DNA from: Lachnospiraceae bacterium
GTDB lineage: Bacteria > Bacillota > Clostridia > Lachnospirales > Lachnospiraceae
Length of the DNA stretch: 33,804 nt
NCBI GenBank assembly: GCA_029068555.1
Contig: JAIECJ010000065.1
Coordinates: forward strand, 1-33,804
Direction: 5' to 3'
Shown here: positions 25,876 to 33,504 of the stretch, piece by piece
How the letters are laid out: every line of letters begins with the position of its first letter
Position numbering within the stretch: position 1 is the first letter of the stretch
The notes under the pieces: generated by a model
Database searches by the model: none
What the model was told of the DNA's origin: nothing
What the model saw: the letters and a program-made list of their open reading frames with translations, nothing else
Position numbers and translations under genes: made by a program

Positions 25876-26052
25876 CTCTTATTCAGAGTGGTGGAGGTAC
25901 AAAGGACCTGAGAAACCACGGCAACCCCGATATGGAAGGTGCCAACCTGAGCGAGTCACTATTATGAAATAGGTCGAACAATAAGAGGATTTGATTATCA
26001 GTGATATTCATGAAATCCGCTTATTCAGACAGAATAGAGCGGGATTTTTTTT
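25876..26052 (+). promoter_or_regulatory. SAM-I (S-box) riboswitch controlling metK
   Basis: The aptamer (25876-25987) has the P1 stem CTCTTATT/AATAAGAG and the signature segments GAGGTACAAAGGACCTGAG, AACCACGGCAACC, GAAGGTGCCAACCTGAGC. The 3' P1 strand extended as AATAAGAGGATTT (25980-25992) can instead pair with AAATCCGCTTATT (26013-26025), the antiterminator. When SAM is bound, P1 forms and the terminator AAATCCGCT...AGCGGGATTT plus T-run (26012-26052) is left free. SAM therefore switches off its own synthetase; the sequence supports each step. Confidence 0.96.
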
Positions 26053-26067
26053 AGGAGGAAAATACAA

Positions 26068-27255
26068 ATGGAGAAGCTTTTATTTACTTCAGAATCAGTA
26101 ACAGAAGGACATCCTGACAAGGTGTGCGATGCCATATCCGACGCCATTCTTGACGCGCTGATGGAGCAGGATCCGATGAGCCGTGTTGCCTGTGAGACAG
26201 CGACCTGTACGGGATTTGTGCTGGTGACAGGTGAGATTACTACAAAGGCATATGTCGATATTCCGAAGATTGTGCGCGACACAGTCAAGGAAATCGGCTA
26301 CAATAAGTCGGCGTATGGTTTTGACGGAAATACCTGTGCGGTATTCACTGCAATAGATGAGCAGTCAGGAGATATTGCCATGGGCGTTGACAAGGCTTTG
26401 GAGGCTAAAGAAAACAAGATGAGTGATGCCGAGATTGAGGCAATCGGTGCAGGTGACCAGGGGATGATGTTTGGCTATGCGACGAACGAGACAGAGGAGT
26501 ATATGCCTTATCCTATTTCCCTTGCACATAAGCTTGCATTACAGCTTACGAAGGTTCGCAAGGACGGTATCTTGAAATATTTGAGACCTGATGGGAAGAC
26601 CCAGGTATCAGTCGAATATGATGAGAACGGAAAACCGAAGAGACTTGAGGCGGTTGTTCTTTCCACACAGCATGACGAGGACGTGACACAGGAACAGATT
26701 CATGAGGATATTAAGAAGCATGTATTTGATGCCATACTTCCACAGGAGCTGATTGATGCCGATACCAAGTTTTTTATCAATCCTACAGGGCGTTTCGTAA
26801 TTGGCGGACCACACGGTGATGCAGGTCTTACAGGACGTAAGATTATTGTGGACACTTACGGTGGATATGCACGTCACGGCGGCGGAGCTTTCTCTGGAAA
26901 GGACTGCACTAAGGTGGACAGAAGCGGTGCATATGCGGCAAGATATGTGGCAAAGAATCTGGTCGCGGCAGGACTTGCAGAGAAGTGTGAGATTCAGCTT
27001 TCGTACGCGATTGGTGTGGCGCAGCCCACATCTATTAATGTAGATACATTTGGAACAGGAAGGCTTGACAGCGAGAAATTGGTTGAAATCGTCCGCGAAA
27101 ACTTTGACCTTCGTCCAGCGGGCATCATCAAGATGCTTGACCTTAGGAGGCCGATTTATAAGCAGACAGCAGCATATGGTCACTTTGGCCGCAACGACCT
27201 TAATTTGCCTTGGGAAAAACTGGATAAGGTTGATGTATTAAAGAAGTATTTATAA
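26068..27255 (+). CDS. metK: S-adenosylmethionine synthetase
   Basis: It makes SAM from methionine and ATP. The 395 residues have the family start [16 protein letters not shown] (ATP-binding His), the [12 protein letters not shown] loop (~130), the phosphate loop [16 protein letters not shown] and [16 protein letters not shown], with Lys and Asp residues that bind PPPi and Mg2+/K+. AGGAGGAAA precedes ATG 26068 at the right spacing. It is the only gene behind the SAM riboswitch and ends in its own terminator. Confidence 0.98.
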   Translation: MEKLLFTSESVTEGHPDKVCDAISDAILDALMEQDPMSRVACETATCTGFVLVTGEITTKAYVDIPKIVRDTVKEIGYNKSAYGFDGNTCAVFTAIDEQSGDIAMGVDKALEAKENKMSDAEIEAIGAGDQGMMFGYATNETEEYMPYPISLAHKLALQLTKVRKDGILKYLRPDGKTQVSVEYDENGKPKRLEAVVLSTQHDEDVTQEQIHEDIKKHVFDAILPQELIDADTKFFINPTGRFVIGGPHGDAGLTGRKIIVDTYGGYARHGGGAFSGKDCTKVDRSGAYAARYVAKNLVAAGLAEKCEIQLSYAIGVAQPTSINVDTFGTGRLDSEKLVEIVRENFDLRPAGIIKMLDLRRPIYKQTAAYGHFGRNDLNLPWEKLDKVDVLKKYL

Positions 27256-27264
27256 AATTGTGAG

Positions 27265-27289
27265 AAAGTCTGCCGTGTGCAGGCTTTTT
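27265..27289 (+). terminator. Terminator after metK
   Basis: AAAGTCTGC (27265-27273) pairs with GCAGGCTTT (27279-27287) with one G-U pair, and the T-run continues as TT. Confidence 0.75.
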
Positions 27290-27353
27290 CCTGTTATGGG
27301 AAGTTGTAAAAGCGATACTTGATGCGTTGCTTTACGAAAGAGGAATGGTCAGG

Positions 27354-29231
27354 ATGGAAGGTAATAAAAAATACTATGAACTGCAGGCACTGGATTTGTG
27401 GGATTTTTCATCACTTATCAGAAAAGCACGGGGAATACAGGGGATTACACTGGAATCCTTGTGCAAGGGCATCTGTTCTTTTAGTATGATGGGAAGAATG
27501 GAAAAGGGTGAAAGATTTCTAAGCAAGGAGCTTCGTGACAGGATTCTTGCCAGACTCGGCGTGTGCAGTGATGGGTATGAAAACTTTCTGTTTCGTGAGG
27601 ATTACGCTGTCTGGAAACGGAGACAGCAGATTGTGAGCGCTATTGAGGAATCAGATTACCAGACAGCAGAGGAACTGCTGGCTTACTATGACAATGAAGA
27701 TGATGCCAGCGAGGAAGAGGGGAAGCTTGGCAGACAATTCAAGCTGGTCATGAAGGTACAGATGATGAAGAAACGCGGTGAGGATCAGGCAGTCATAGCA
27801 AAATTATGCGAGGAGGCAGTGAAGCTGACGGTCTCGGATATTGACAAGATGTCTGTGAATGAACTATGCCTTTCTGTACAGGAACTGGATATGATATTGG
27901 AGTATGAGCATTACTGTCATCCGAACAGGCTTGCATGGCGGTGCGAGGATATCCTGCGATATATTAACAGTGATATTTTTGACACGTACAGCTATGTGAA
28001 AATCTATCCAAAGGTAGTCTGCTACCTGTATCAGAGCATGGATAACAGCAACAGGGATTGGAATAAACTGCTGCGGCTCTGCAACGTAGGAATAGAGCAG
28101 CTGCGCATGGCAGGAAGGATGTATTATTTCTGGGAACTTCTTGAAATCAGAAAGGAAGGGATGACATGGCTTTTGGAGGATGTCGGGGACAGCAGGGGAG
28201 AAAGGACAAAACACGTGCTCGAAGAAGTGATCAAAACAACAGAGGAATGGCTGGATGCACTTGGGTTCGTGCATGATTTGTGCGGGACAAACAGAAGGAT
28301 GGAAACTTCCTGCTATCTCTATCAGCAAAAAGAAGCATACTGCATCAGTGATGTAATTAAACGCCGCCGTGAGATGCTGGGGCTTACCAAGAAGAAGCTT
28401 TGTGAGGGAATCTGTTCTGAAAAGACGATCGGCAGACTTGAGGCAGGGCGGACAAAGCCGCAGATGGAGATTGTGAAACAGCTTTTTGAGCGGCTGAACC
28501 TGTCTGGGGAGTATCAGAGATGGCAGATTGTCACCAAGGATGTGCGGGTGTTTGCAGTAGTCGACGAGGTAATCCGCTGTGCCAATAACCGGGATTTTGA
28601 CAGAACAGAGAAGCTGCTGGACGAGCTAAGGCAGTATATATCTATGGATAATCCGATAAACAGGCAGTTTCAGGAACGAATAGAAATTAACATGAAAGTT
28701 GGGACAGGAGACATATCAAGAGACGATGCAGTAGAACAGTTCCGAAAGGTACTGGAATATACCATGCCATATGAAGTGGCAGTAAAGGACTGTATAAAGT
28801 ATTTGACAAATGCAGAAATACTGTGTTTGTTTAATATTGCTATTTATTCGGGCAGTTTTGATGAGTGTCCGGCTTATGATGCATTGATAAAAGTATGTGA
28901 ACATTTGGAAGAAGATGGTATTTCAGAGCATATTGCTGTGTGGGAAGCAATTATGACAAATATTGCAAATGTATATGGGGATATGGGGGAATATGACAAA
29001 TCAGACGAGATTAGCCTGCGAACCATGAGAGAAAGTGTATGCTGCTATAGAATGAATTTAATTGCGGCAAACTTGTACAATAATGTGTGGAATTATGAAC
29101 AGCGTATAATAAATAGAATCCCAGTCAGACAGGGATTCCAAGGGGACAAATTTCTGAAAAGGTGCATGATGCTGTGTCAGATGAGTAAAAATACCGTTCT
29201 GGAAATGATAATTAGTAAAAAAATTAAATAG
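27354..29231 (+). CDS. Double HTH-TPR regulator, RRNPP-like
   Basis: The 625-residue cytoplasmic protein consists of two similar halves. HTH-1 (~18-75: LIRKARGIQGITLESLCKGI, SMMGRMEKGE) is followed by a helical, TPR-like stretch to ~310. HTH-2 (~330-385: VIKRRREMLGLTKKKLCEGI, KTIGRLEAGRTKPQ) and a second helical stretch (to 625) repeat the plan. Both HTHs share LCxGICS, so the halves look duplicated. HTH plus TPR is the plan of peptide-sensing RRNPP regulators (Rgg, PlcR, PrgX). ATG 27354 has AAAGAGGA 9 nt upstream; TTG 27327 and ATG 27345 fit less well. A small peptide gene lies nearby on the other strand. No close homologue is known to me. Confidence 0.8.
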   Translation: MEGNKKYYELQALDLWDFSSLIRKARGIQGITLESLCKGICSFSMMGRMEKGERFLSKELRDRILARLGVCSDGYENFLFREDYAVWKRRQQIVSAIEESDYQTAEELLAYYDNEDDASEEEGKLGRQFKLVMKVQMMKKRGEDQAVIAKLCEEAVKLTVSDIDKMSVNELCLSVQELDMILEYEHYCHPNRLAWRCEDILRYINSDIFDTYSYVKIYPKVVCYLYQSMDNSNRDWNKLLRLCNVGIEQLRMAGRMYYFWELLEIRKEGMTWLLEDVGDSRGERTKHVLEEVIKTTEEWLDALGFVHDLCGTNRRMETSCYLYQQKEAYCISDVIKRRREMLGLTKKKLCEGICSEKTIGRLEAGRTKPQMEIVKQLFERLNLSGEYQRWQIVTKDVRVFAVVDEVIRCANNRDFDRTEKLLDELRQYISMDNPINRQFQERIEINMKVGTGDISRDDAVEQFRKVLEYTMPYEVAVKDCIKYLTNAEILCLFNIAIYSGSFDECPAYDALIKVCEHLEEDGISEHIAVWEAIMTNIANVYGDMGEYDKSDEISLRTMRESVCCYRMNLIAANLYNNVWNYEQRIINRIPVRQGFQGDKFLKRCMMLCQMSKNTVLEMIISKKIK

Positions 29232-29238
29232 TAATATT

Positions 29239-29253
29239 TGCAAACACGCGCCA
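29239..29253 (+). repeat. Degenerate MITE-1 right end
   Basis: GCAAACACGCGCCAGAG resembles CAAACACGCTCTAG, just after the regulator's stop. No left end belongs to it within the gap. Identification is tentative. Confidence 0.4.
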
Positions 29254-29316
29254 GAGCTTTATTTTGCGGTAGAGTTTTCCTGCGGTGCAGCTGATTTCCG
29301 TGCAATGTTTTTTCAA

Positions 29317-29364
29317 AAAAATACTCCCTTTATCTTCACAAAGTATGATAAAAGGAGTGTTTTT
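29317..29364 (+). terminator. Terminator after the double-HTH regulator
   Basis: AAAAATACTCCCTTTATC (29317-29334) pairs with GATAAAAGGAGTGTTTTT (29347-29364) apart from one mismatch and one wobble, with T5 forming the stem end. Being A/T symmetric it may work on both strands. Confidence 0.8.
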
Positions 29365-29399
29365 AGCGGGCTATAGTTAGTGCGGGTTTGAAAAATGCT

Positions 29400-29565
29400 C
29401 TAGAGCGTGTTTGAGAAATGCTTTCTGCCAGATGTGCGTTACAGTTTGTGGTAGATTTGTGCCAAATGAAGGAGGCGTAGCGGGCTACGTCGACTGAATT
29501 TGGTGCAAATATCACGCAAAGTGGGGCGTATAGATGACAGGAATGATTTTTCAAACACGCTCTAG
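29400..29565 (+). mobile_element. MITE-1 copy B, short form
   Basis: The 166 bp start CTAGAGCGTGTTTGAGAAATG and end ATTTTTCAAACACGCTCTAG. Compared with copy A, the central AAGGCAT/ATGCCTT hairpin is deleted and replaced by GCGGGCTACGTCGAC, so this is an internal-deletion derivative. Immediately before it, at ~29375-29399, lies a further left-end remnant (GTGCGGGTTTGAAAAATGCTC). Confidence 0.88.
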
Positions 29566-29728
29566 TACAGTGAATATTAAGTGATTGTCAGTTTGACCTG
29601 CCTATTTTCCTGAGAGCAATACTCCCCAAGTCTCGACATAGCCACCGCTACGCCTGCGTTTGTGAAGCAGCACTCTCAGAAAAATATTCTGCGTCAAACT
29701 ATCCAAAACTTAATTTTCACTGTACTAG
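29562..29728 (+). mobile_element. MITE-2, inserted beside MITE-1 copy B
   Basis: 167 bp with ~35-nt imperfect inverted termini: CTAGTACAGTGAATATTAAG on the left, CTTAATTTTCACTGTACTAG on the right. Its left CTAG is also the right CTAG of MITE-1 copy B, and its right CTAG holds the stop codon of the minus-strand peptide gene. Inside, CTGAGAG/CTCTCAG form a further inverted pair around a GCCACCGCTACGCCTGCG segment. No ORF. Confidence 0.85.
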
Positions 29729-29871
29729 ATATAAAATTCGAGAACTGGCAAATCATCGCTCATGGTAGAAATTCCGCCGCCTGCAGCAGGAATAACAATT
29801 GTTGCGCTCAGTGTTAAAATAAGCGCAAGTGATAAGATAGCATTCATAGATTTTTTCATCATGTTTTTCAT
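29725..29871 (-). CDS. Small secreted-peptide gene, candidate signal for the double HTH-TPR regulator
   Basis: Read on the minus strand, ATG at 29871 opens a 48-residue peptide. It has a basic start (MKNMMKKSMN), a hydrophobic stretch (AILSLALILTLSATIVIP) and a short polar tail GGGISTMSDDLPVLEFYI. AGAAGGA lies 7-8 nt upstream of the ATG, well placed. There is no clear AXA signal-peptidase site. The layout is that of a pheromone precursor: export signal followed by an acidic, aromatic C-terminus that could be clipped to a free peptide. It faces the regulator across ~490 nt now filled with MITEs. Coding status is likely; function is inference. Confidence 0.6.
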   Translation of the reverse strand: MKNMMKKSMNAILSLALILTLSATIVIPAAGGGISTMSDDLPVLEFYI

Positions 29872-29938
29872 AGGTACATCCTTCTTTCATAAAATATTTT
29901 GACTGGTTTCTATCCCGGAACTTCACTCTATATAAAAT

Positions 29939-30002
29939 CTTATAGGGGAATACATGCACTTTTGCATACACGAAATACTATAACGGAATACAAAAGTGCA
30001 TG
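29939..30002. promoter_or_regulatory. Repeat-rich region upstream of the peptide gene
   Basis: A perfect 12-bp inverted repeat, CATGCACTTTTG (29953-29964) and CAAAAGTGCATG (29991-30002), has 26 nt between arms. GGAATACA occurs twice at 29947 and 29985, each preceded by TATA at a similar spacing. The arrangement suits an operator for a dimeric regulator, perhaps the double HTH-TPR protein. No consensus promoter is clear. Confidence 0.45.
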
Positions 30003-30034
30003 CGAGCATGTAAAAATGTTTAAACCTATACTTG

Positions 30035-30239
30035 TAAAAGCACCAACCCATGATAAATGATACTGTCTTCGCGATGCAATTCCGCATGGTCTGATGCAGT
30101 CAGTCTGGTCGGAGACTGAATTTGTTTTAAAATAGTCTGCGAAGTAAGGATTGTATTTATAATAACGCTGTCGGCAATAGAATACAATGCCCAGAGTAGT
30201 CCAAAGCTTTTTCTCCTTTTTGGACTACTCTGGGCATTG
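30035..30239. ncRNA. Structured ~205-nt repeat element, copy 1
   Basis: It aligns end to end with 30452-30655. Possible stems: CTTCGC/GCGAAG (30067-30072 with 30139-30144) encloses GCAT/ATGC and CAGTCT/AGACTG. The 3' end is a 21-bp perfect hairpin (30185-30205 with 30219-30239). The two copies differ in arms yet keep the pairing in places. No T-run follows on either strand, so neither direction nor transcription is certain. Open frames on the minus strand here look like by-products. Confidence 0.45.
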
Positions 30240-30451
30240 ATCAAATTTGGATCCAATGATATAATAATTGGCTTGGTTGAGAATTTGATAGGACATGGAA
30301 AAGTAATTTATTATGAATGAAATGATATTCCGATCGTTTTGCATTGTTTTACCTGTAATAATTATTTCGGTAAGGGAGTGGAAAAGAATTAGAGCAGAAA
30401 GACTTGGGGAAGCGGAATAGAAGAAGATTTTTTCAACATTTGCGCAAGTGA
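30240..30451 (+). other. Spacer between the two structured elements
   Basis: This is AT-rich, with a TATAAT at 30258-30263. A 35-codon frame at 30313-30420 begins MNEMIFRSFCIVLPVIIISV and ends in a basic tail, preceded by a weak GGAAAAG. It could be a small membrane peptide, but support is thin. Confidence 0.3.
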
Positions 30452-30655
30452 CAAAAACATCAAGCCATGTTAAATGGTACTGCCTTCGCATTGCAGTCCC
30501 GCATGACCTGATGTAGTCAGTCTTCGGAGAGACCAAATTTGTTTTTAATTATTTGCGAAGTAAGGGTTGTATTTATAGTAACGTCTTTCGCGTGATAAAA
30601 CAATGCCCAGAGCAGTCTAAAAGCAAGGAAAAGTTTTGGACAATTCTGGGTATTG
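30452..30655. ncRNA. Structured ~205-nt repeat element, copy 2
   Basis: A tandem copy at an offset of 417 nt from copy 1. It keeps CTTCGC/GCGAAG and GTCT/AGAC, and the last hairpin CAATGCCCAGA/TCTGGGTATTG, where a G-C in copy 1 becomes a G-U. Preserved pairing across divergent copies suggests a structure under selection, or a palindromic mobile element. Confidence 0.45.
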
Positions 30656-30982
30656 TTGAAAATCGGAATGGATGTTATAATACTTTTTTCCGCAGGAGGA
30701 GAATGGATTATACAAAAATCAGGCGTCATGGACGTTGCTGTATAAGAAGATAGTATACGACAGGTTATTTTCAATTCCTGAAAGAAAAAAGTGGGATAAT
30801 ATACTTGAATTTTCTCAAATATGCCTGCCGTGCATTCAGCAGAAGCAAAGGCAGAAACGATTGCCGGAAAAGATGTAATATATGGAATTATTAGCGCCTA
30901 AGATGCAAAAATGATGCAAATTTGTTTTATGCTAAGGGTATAATGGTTATAATGGGATTATTGGCAGAAATCAGAGGTGCAT
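30656..30982 (+). other. Gap before the GH25 gene
   Basis: There is a candidate -10 TATAAT at 30939-30944 and another at 30948-30953; neither has a good -35. An AGGAGG at ~30696 precedes a 16-codon frame, not credible as a gene. Otherwise nothing recognised. Confidence 0.4.
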
Positions 30983-31906
30983 ATGGAACAGTATAACAAG
31001 AATATAGATGGAACATTTGGTATAGAAGAAACGACAATAGAAGAAATGATAATAGAAGAAACGGTGATAGACAATCCGGCGATTCAGGATATCAATTTGA
31101 ATGACACAGAACAATTGAATAAGGCGAAGTCTGGCGTAAAAAAATCCGCCGGAAAGAGAGTGATATGGGCGGCAGGATTTTTTTCGCTTGCATCAGCAGT
31201 TATCGCGGCGGGAACACTGATTTTGCGCAAGGATATCAAGATTAATCCAATGCTGGCCGAAAAGTATTCGGTTCATGGTGTGGATGTCTCACACTATCAG
31301 GGGGTAATCGACTGGGAAATTTTGGCACAGCAGAATCTTGATTTTGCCGTGATTAAGGCGACCGAGGGGAGCACCCATATAGATGACCGCTTTGAAGAAA
31401 ACTGGCAGTCGGCAGAGCAGACGCATCTGTATCTGGGAGCCTACCATTTTTTCAGTTTTGACAGCGAGGGCGATAAACAGGCTGCTTCCTATATTGAGAC
31501 CGTGGGAAATCTCGACGGGAAGCTGGCGCCGGTCATAGATGTGGAATATTATGGCGATAAAAGAAGCAATCCCCCAGAGCGTGCGGAGGTGGTACAAAAT
31601 CTTGGGGCGATGTTGGATACACTAGAGCAGCACTATCAGATAAAGCCCATCATTTACACGACCTTTACCGTTTACAATGACTATATCAAGGGGGAATTTG
31701 AGGATTATCCGCTGTGGGTGCGCAGCATATACTGTCCGCCTGCAGTCTTGTTCGGCAACAAGTGGAGCTTCTGGCAGTATATGGACACCGCCATGCTGGA
31801 CGGGTATGCAGGCGACCAGAAGTATATTGATGTGAATGTATTCCGAGGGACGATGGAAGAACTTGAGGAGCTGGTGATACAAACCACAGAATGCAGGGAG
31901 GAGTAA
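30983..31906 (+). CDS. Membrane-anchored GH25 lysozyme
   Basis: This 307-residue muramidase has an unusual front end: ~60 acidic residues with IEETTIEEMIIEETVID, then a basic patch (KSGVKKSAGKR), one membrane helix (VIWAAGFFSLASAVIAAGTLI, ~61-82) and the GH25 domain (~98-300). Catalytic signatures: HGVDVSHYQGVIDW, VIKATEG, GAYHFF and APVIDVEYY with the acid/base pair. The N-terminus is cytoplasmic and the enzyme outside. The ATG at 30983 follows AGAGGTG closely. It should cleave the MurNAc-GlcNAc bond in the host's own wall, as in growth or spore-related remodelling. Confidence 0.93.
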   Translation: MEQYNKNIDGTFGIEETTIEEMIIEETVIDNPAIQDINLNDTEQLNKAKSGVKKSAGKRVIWAAGFFSLASAVIAAGTLILRKDIKINPMLAEKYSVHGVDVSHYQGVIDWEILAQQNLDFAVIKATEGSTHIDDRFEENWQSAEQTHLYLGAYHFFSFDSEGDKQAASYIETVGNLDGKLAPVIDVEYYGDKRSNPPERAEVVQNLGAMLDTLEQHYQIKPIIYTTFTVYNDYIKGEFEDYPLWVRSIYCPPAVLFGNKWSFWQYMDTAMLDGYAGDQKYIDVNVFRGTMEELEELVIQTTECREE

Positions 31907-31960
31907 AGTCTGGATCGGACGAGTTTTCACATGGCAATGAATAAAAATAATGGGGGTAGC

Positions 31961-32749
31961 ATGTACAAGCATCACGAGGAATCATTAGAAAATCTAAAGA
32001 ATTACTTTTCAGGCAGAGAGGAAGTCATCGCGGTAATCTTTGGCGGATCTGTCGCAAAAGGCTGTGAGCGCCCGGACTCTGACCTTGACGCGATGGTTGT
32101 TGTCACGGACACGGCGTATGCACTTCGGGTGCAGCGCAATATGACGGCAGAGACAATCGAGGGTCACTGCACCTACGAAGGCGGCTATTTTGACATCAAA
32201 TATATGACAAAATCTTTTTTGGAGGATGCGGCGAAGAAGGGAAGCGAACCGGCAAGAAATGCATTCATAAATGCAAGGGTGCTGTTTACAAAAGACGCGG
32301 ACATTCCGCAGCTAGTTGAGAAAATACCGATTTTTCAGAAGCAGGAGAAAGAGGAAAAAATGCGATCCTTCTATGCGGATTTCTGGCTGAATTATTATTA
32401 TTTTCTGAAATCCTGCCCGCTGGACGGGTACATGAAGCTCCATGCGGTCAACGAAGTACTCTATAGTATTTACCGCATGGTTTTGCAGGAACATGAGATC
32501 CTGTTTCCCTGTAACCGGCGGCTGGAGGAGTCTGTGGAAAGAATATCGGAGATGACAGCTAAGCTTGCCAGCCTGGGCAAAAAGGCGGCAAAGTCGCAGG
32601 AACTGTCAGACGTAGATGCGTTTGTGGATCTTTTCAGACAGATTACGACTTATCAGGAGCTGGAGGATATCGGCAATATACTGTCCCGATATACGAAGGA
32701 TTTTGAGCAGTGGTGGAGAGAGCCCAGGCCCAATATTAATGAGTGGTAG
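31961..32749 (+). CDS. Nucleotidyltransferase-fold protein
   Basis: The 262-residue protein has the polymerase-beta-type motif FGGSVAKGCERPDSDLDAMVV (GGS and two Asp of DxD), and Tyr-rich helices in the C-terminal half. It lies in the MNT/aminoglycoside-adenylyltransferase-like superfamily, but substrate (antibiotic, toxin partner or nucleotide) cannot be told. No toxin partner gene was seen next to it. I chose ATG 31961 because TGGGGGT lies upstream; the frame from 31931 adds ten residues. Confidence 0.85.
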   Translation: MYKHHEESLENLKNYFSGREEVIAVIFGGSVAKGCERPDSDLDAMVVVTDTAYALRVQRNMTAETIEGHCTYEGGYFDIKYMTKSFLEDAAKKGSEPARNAFINARVLFTKDADIPQLVEKIPIFQKQEKEEKMRSFYADFWLNYYYFLKSCPLDGYMKLHAVNEVLYSIYRMVLQEHEILFPCNRRLEESVERISEMTAKLASLGKKAAKSQELSDVDAFVDLFRQITTYQELEDIGNILSRYTKDFEQWWREPRPNINEW

Positions 32750-32920
32750 GGCGATGTCAGTCGGCGGACTGCCCGAAACCATTGCAGTGGCTGCGCCCGG
32801 AACATAGGAGTAGAGGAGCTTGCGAGTCTATTGCAGTATGCACAAAAGCGGGGTATCTCTGCCGACAGGGTTGAGGAGCTGTTGCGAAATCATAAAGGAT
32901 ATGCGAAACGTGGCGGTTAA
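32750..32920 (+). pseudogene. Possible gene remnant in frame with the nucleotidyltransferase
   Basis: Directly after the TAG stop the same frame stays open for 56 codons. The stretch VEELASLLQYAQKRGISADRV to RNHKGYAKRGG looks coding and helical, yet has no ATG/GTG/TTG start with a ribosome site. It may be the C-terminus of the upstream protein cut by a nonsense change, or the tail of a deleted gene. I recognise no family. Confidence 0.3.
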
Positions 32921-32950
32921 TGTTCAGATATTGTTGAAGGGAGTATCAAT

Positions 32951-33457
32951 ATGCGATTCAAATATTGTCCCCACTGCGGGCAAAAAGCGGAAATGAAGCA
33001 AATTGGCGACGAGGGTGTGATTCCATACTGCACGGAATGCGGGATTCCGCTGTGGGATATGTTTACGACCAGCATTATTGCGGCGGTTGTAAACGAGTAT
33101 GATGAGGTTGCACTGCTGCGTCAGGATTATGTTTCGACGACCAGCCATGTATGTGTCGCCGGAGTTATGAAAATCGGGGAATCCGCCGAGGAAACAGTGA
33201 TGCGCGAAATCGGTGAGGAGCTTGGTTTGCACGTAAAATCCTTGAAATACATAAAGAGCTATCCTTATGGGAAAAAAGAAATGCTGATGCTTGGATTTCG
33301 TGCGGCCGTCGACAAACAGGACTTTACCCTGTCGGGTGAAGTCGACGCTGCCGAGTGGGTAAAATATGAGGATGCACTGTCCATGCTGCGGGAGGGCAGC
33401 ATCGCGTGGCAGCTGGTCAGCACAGTGATTGCCATAACCCATTCTCCAGCCGATTGA
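32951..33457 (+). CDS. NUDIX hydrolase with N-terminal zinc ribbon
   Basis: The 168-residue protein has YCPHCG and PYCTECG (residues 6-31), a four-Cys zinc ribbon like that of NudC. The NUDIX box follows at GVMKIGESAEETVMREIGEELGLHV, with all key Gly, Glu and Arg residues in place. It should hydrolyse a nucleoside diphosphate linked to another group, such as NADH or nucleotide sugars. It is shorter than NudC and lacks that family's typical SQPWPFPxS motif. GAAGGGAG precedes ATG 32951. Confidence 0.9.
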   Translation: MRFKYCPHCGQKAEMKQIGDEGVIPYCTECGIPLWDMFTTSIIAAVVNEYDEVALLRQDYVSTTSHVCVAGVMKIGESAEETVMREIGEELGLHVKSLKYIKSYPYGKKEMLMLGFRAAVDKQDFTLSGEVDAAEWVKYEDALSMLREGSIAWQLVSTVIAITHSPAD

Positions 33458-33504
33458 GAAGCTTTAAATTGTGAAACAATATAAAGTAAGGTGATATTGA
33501 AAGC

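Noticed and set aside
29753-29971. 72-codon minus-strand frame overlapping the small peptide gene
   Set aside because: It is in another frame, Cys/Tyr-rich without order, and lacks a ribosome site; the 48-codon frame is better placed.
30313-30420. 35-codon frame with one hydrophobic stretch between the tandem elements
   Set aside because: The ribosome site is weak and it has no partner after copy 2; noted in the spacer entry only.
30702-30753. 16-codon frame after AGGAGG
   Set aside because: Too short, spacing of the ribosome site is tight, and its tail is basic without recognisable features.
30026-30774. Three minus-strand frames of 76-103 codons across the tandem ~205-nt elements
   Set aside because: They have no ribosome sites, start inside hairpins, and similar residues in the copies follow from DNA similarity. 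The differences between copies favour stems rather than codons.
32616-32807. 63-codon frame overlapping the end of the nucleotidyltransferase gene
   Set aside because: It is out of frame with the real gene and lacks a ribosome site.
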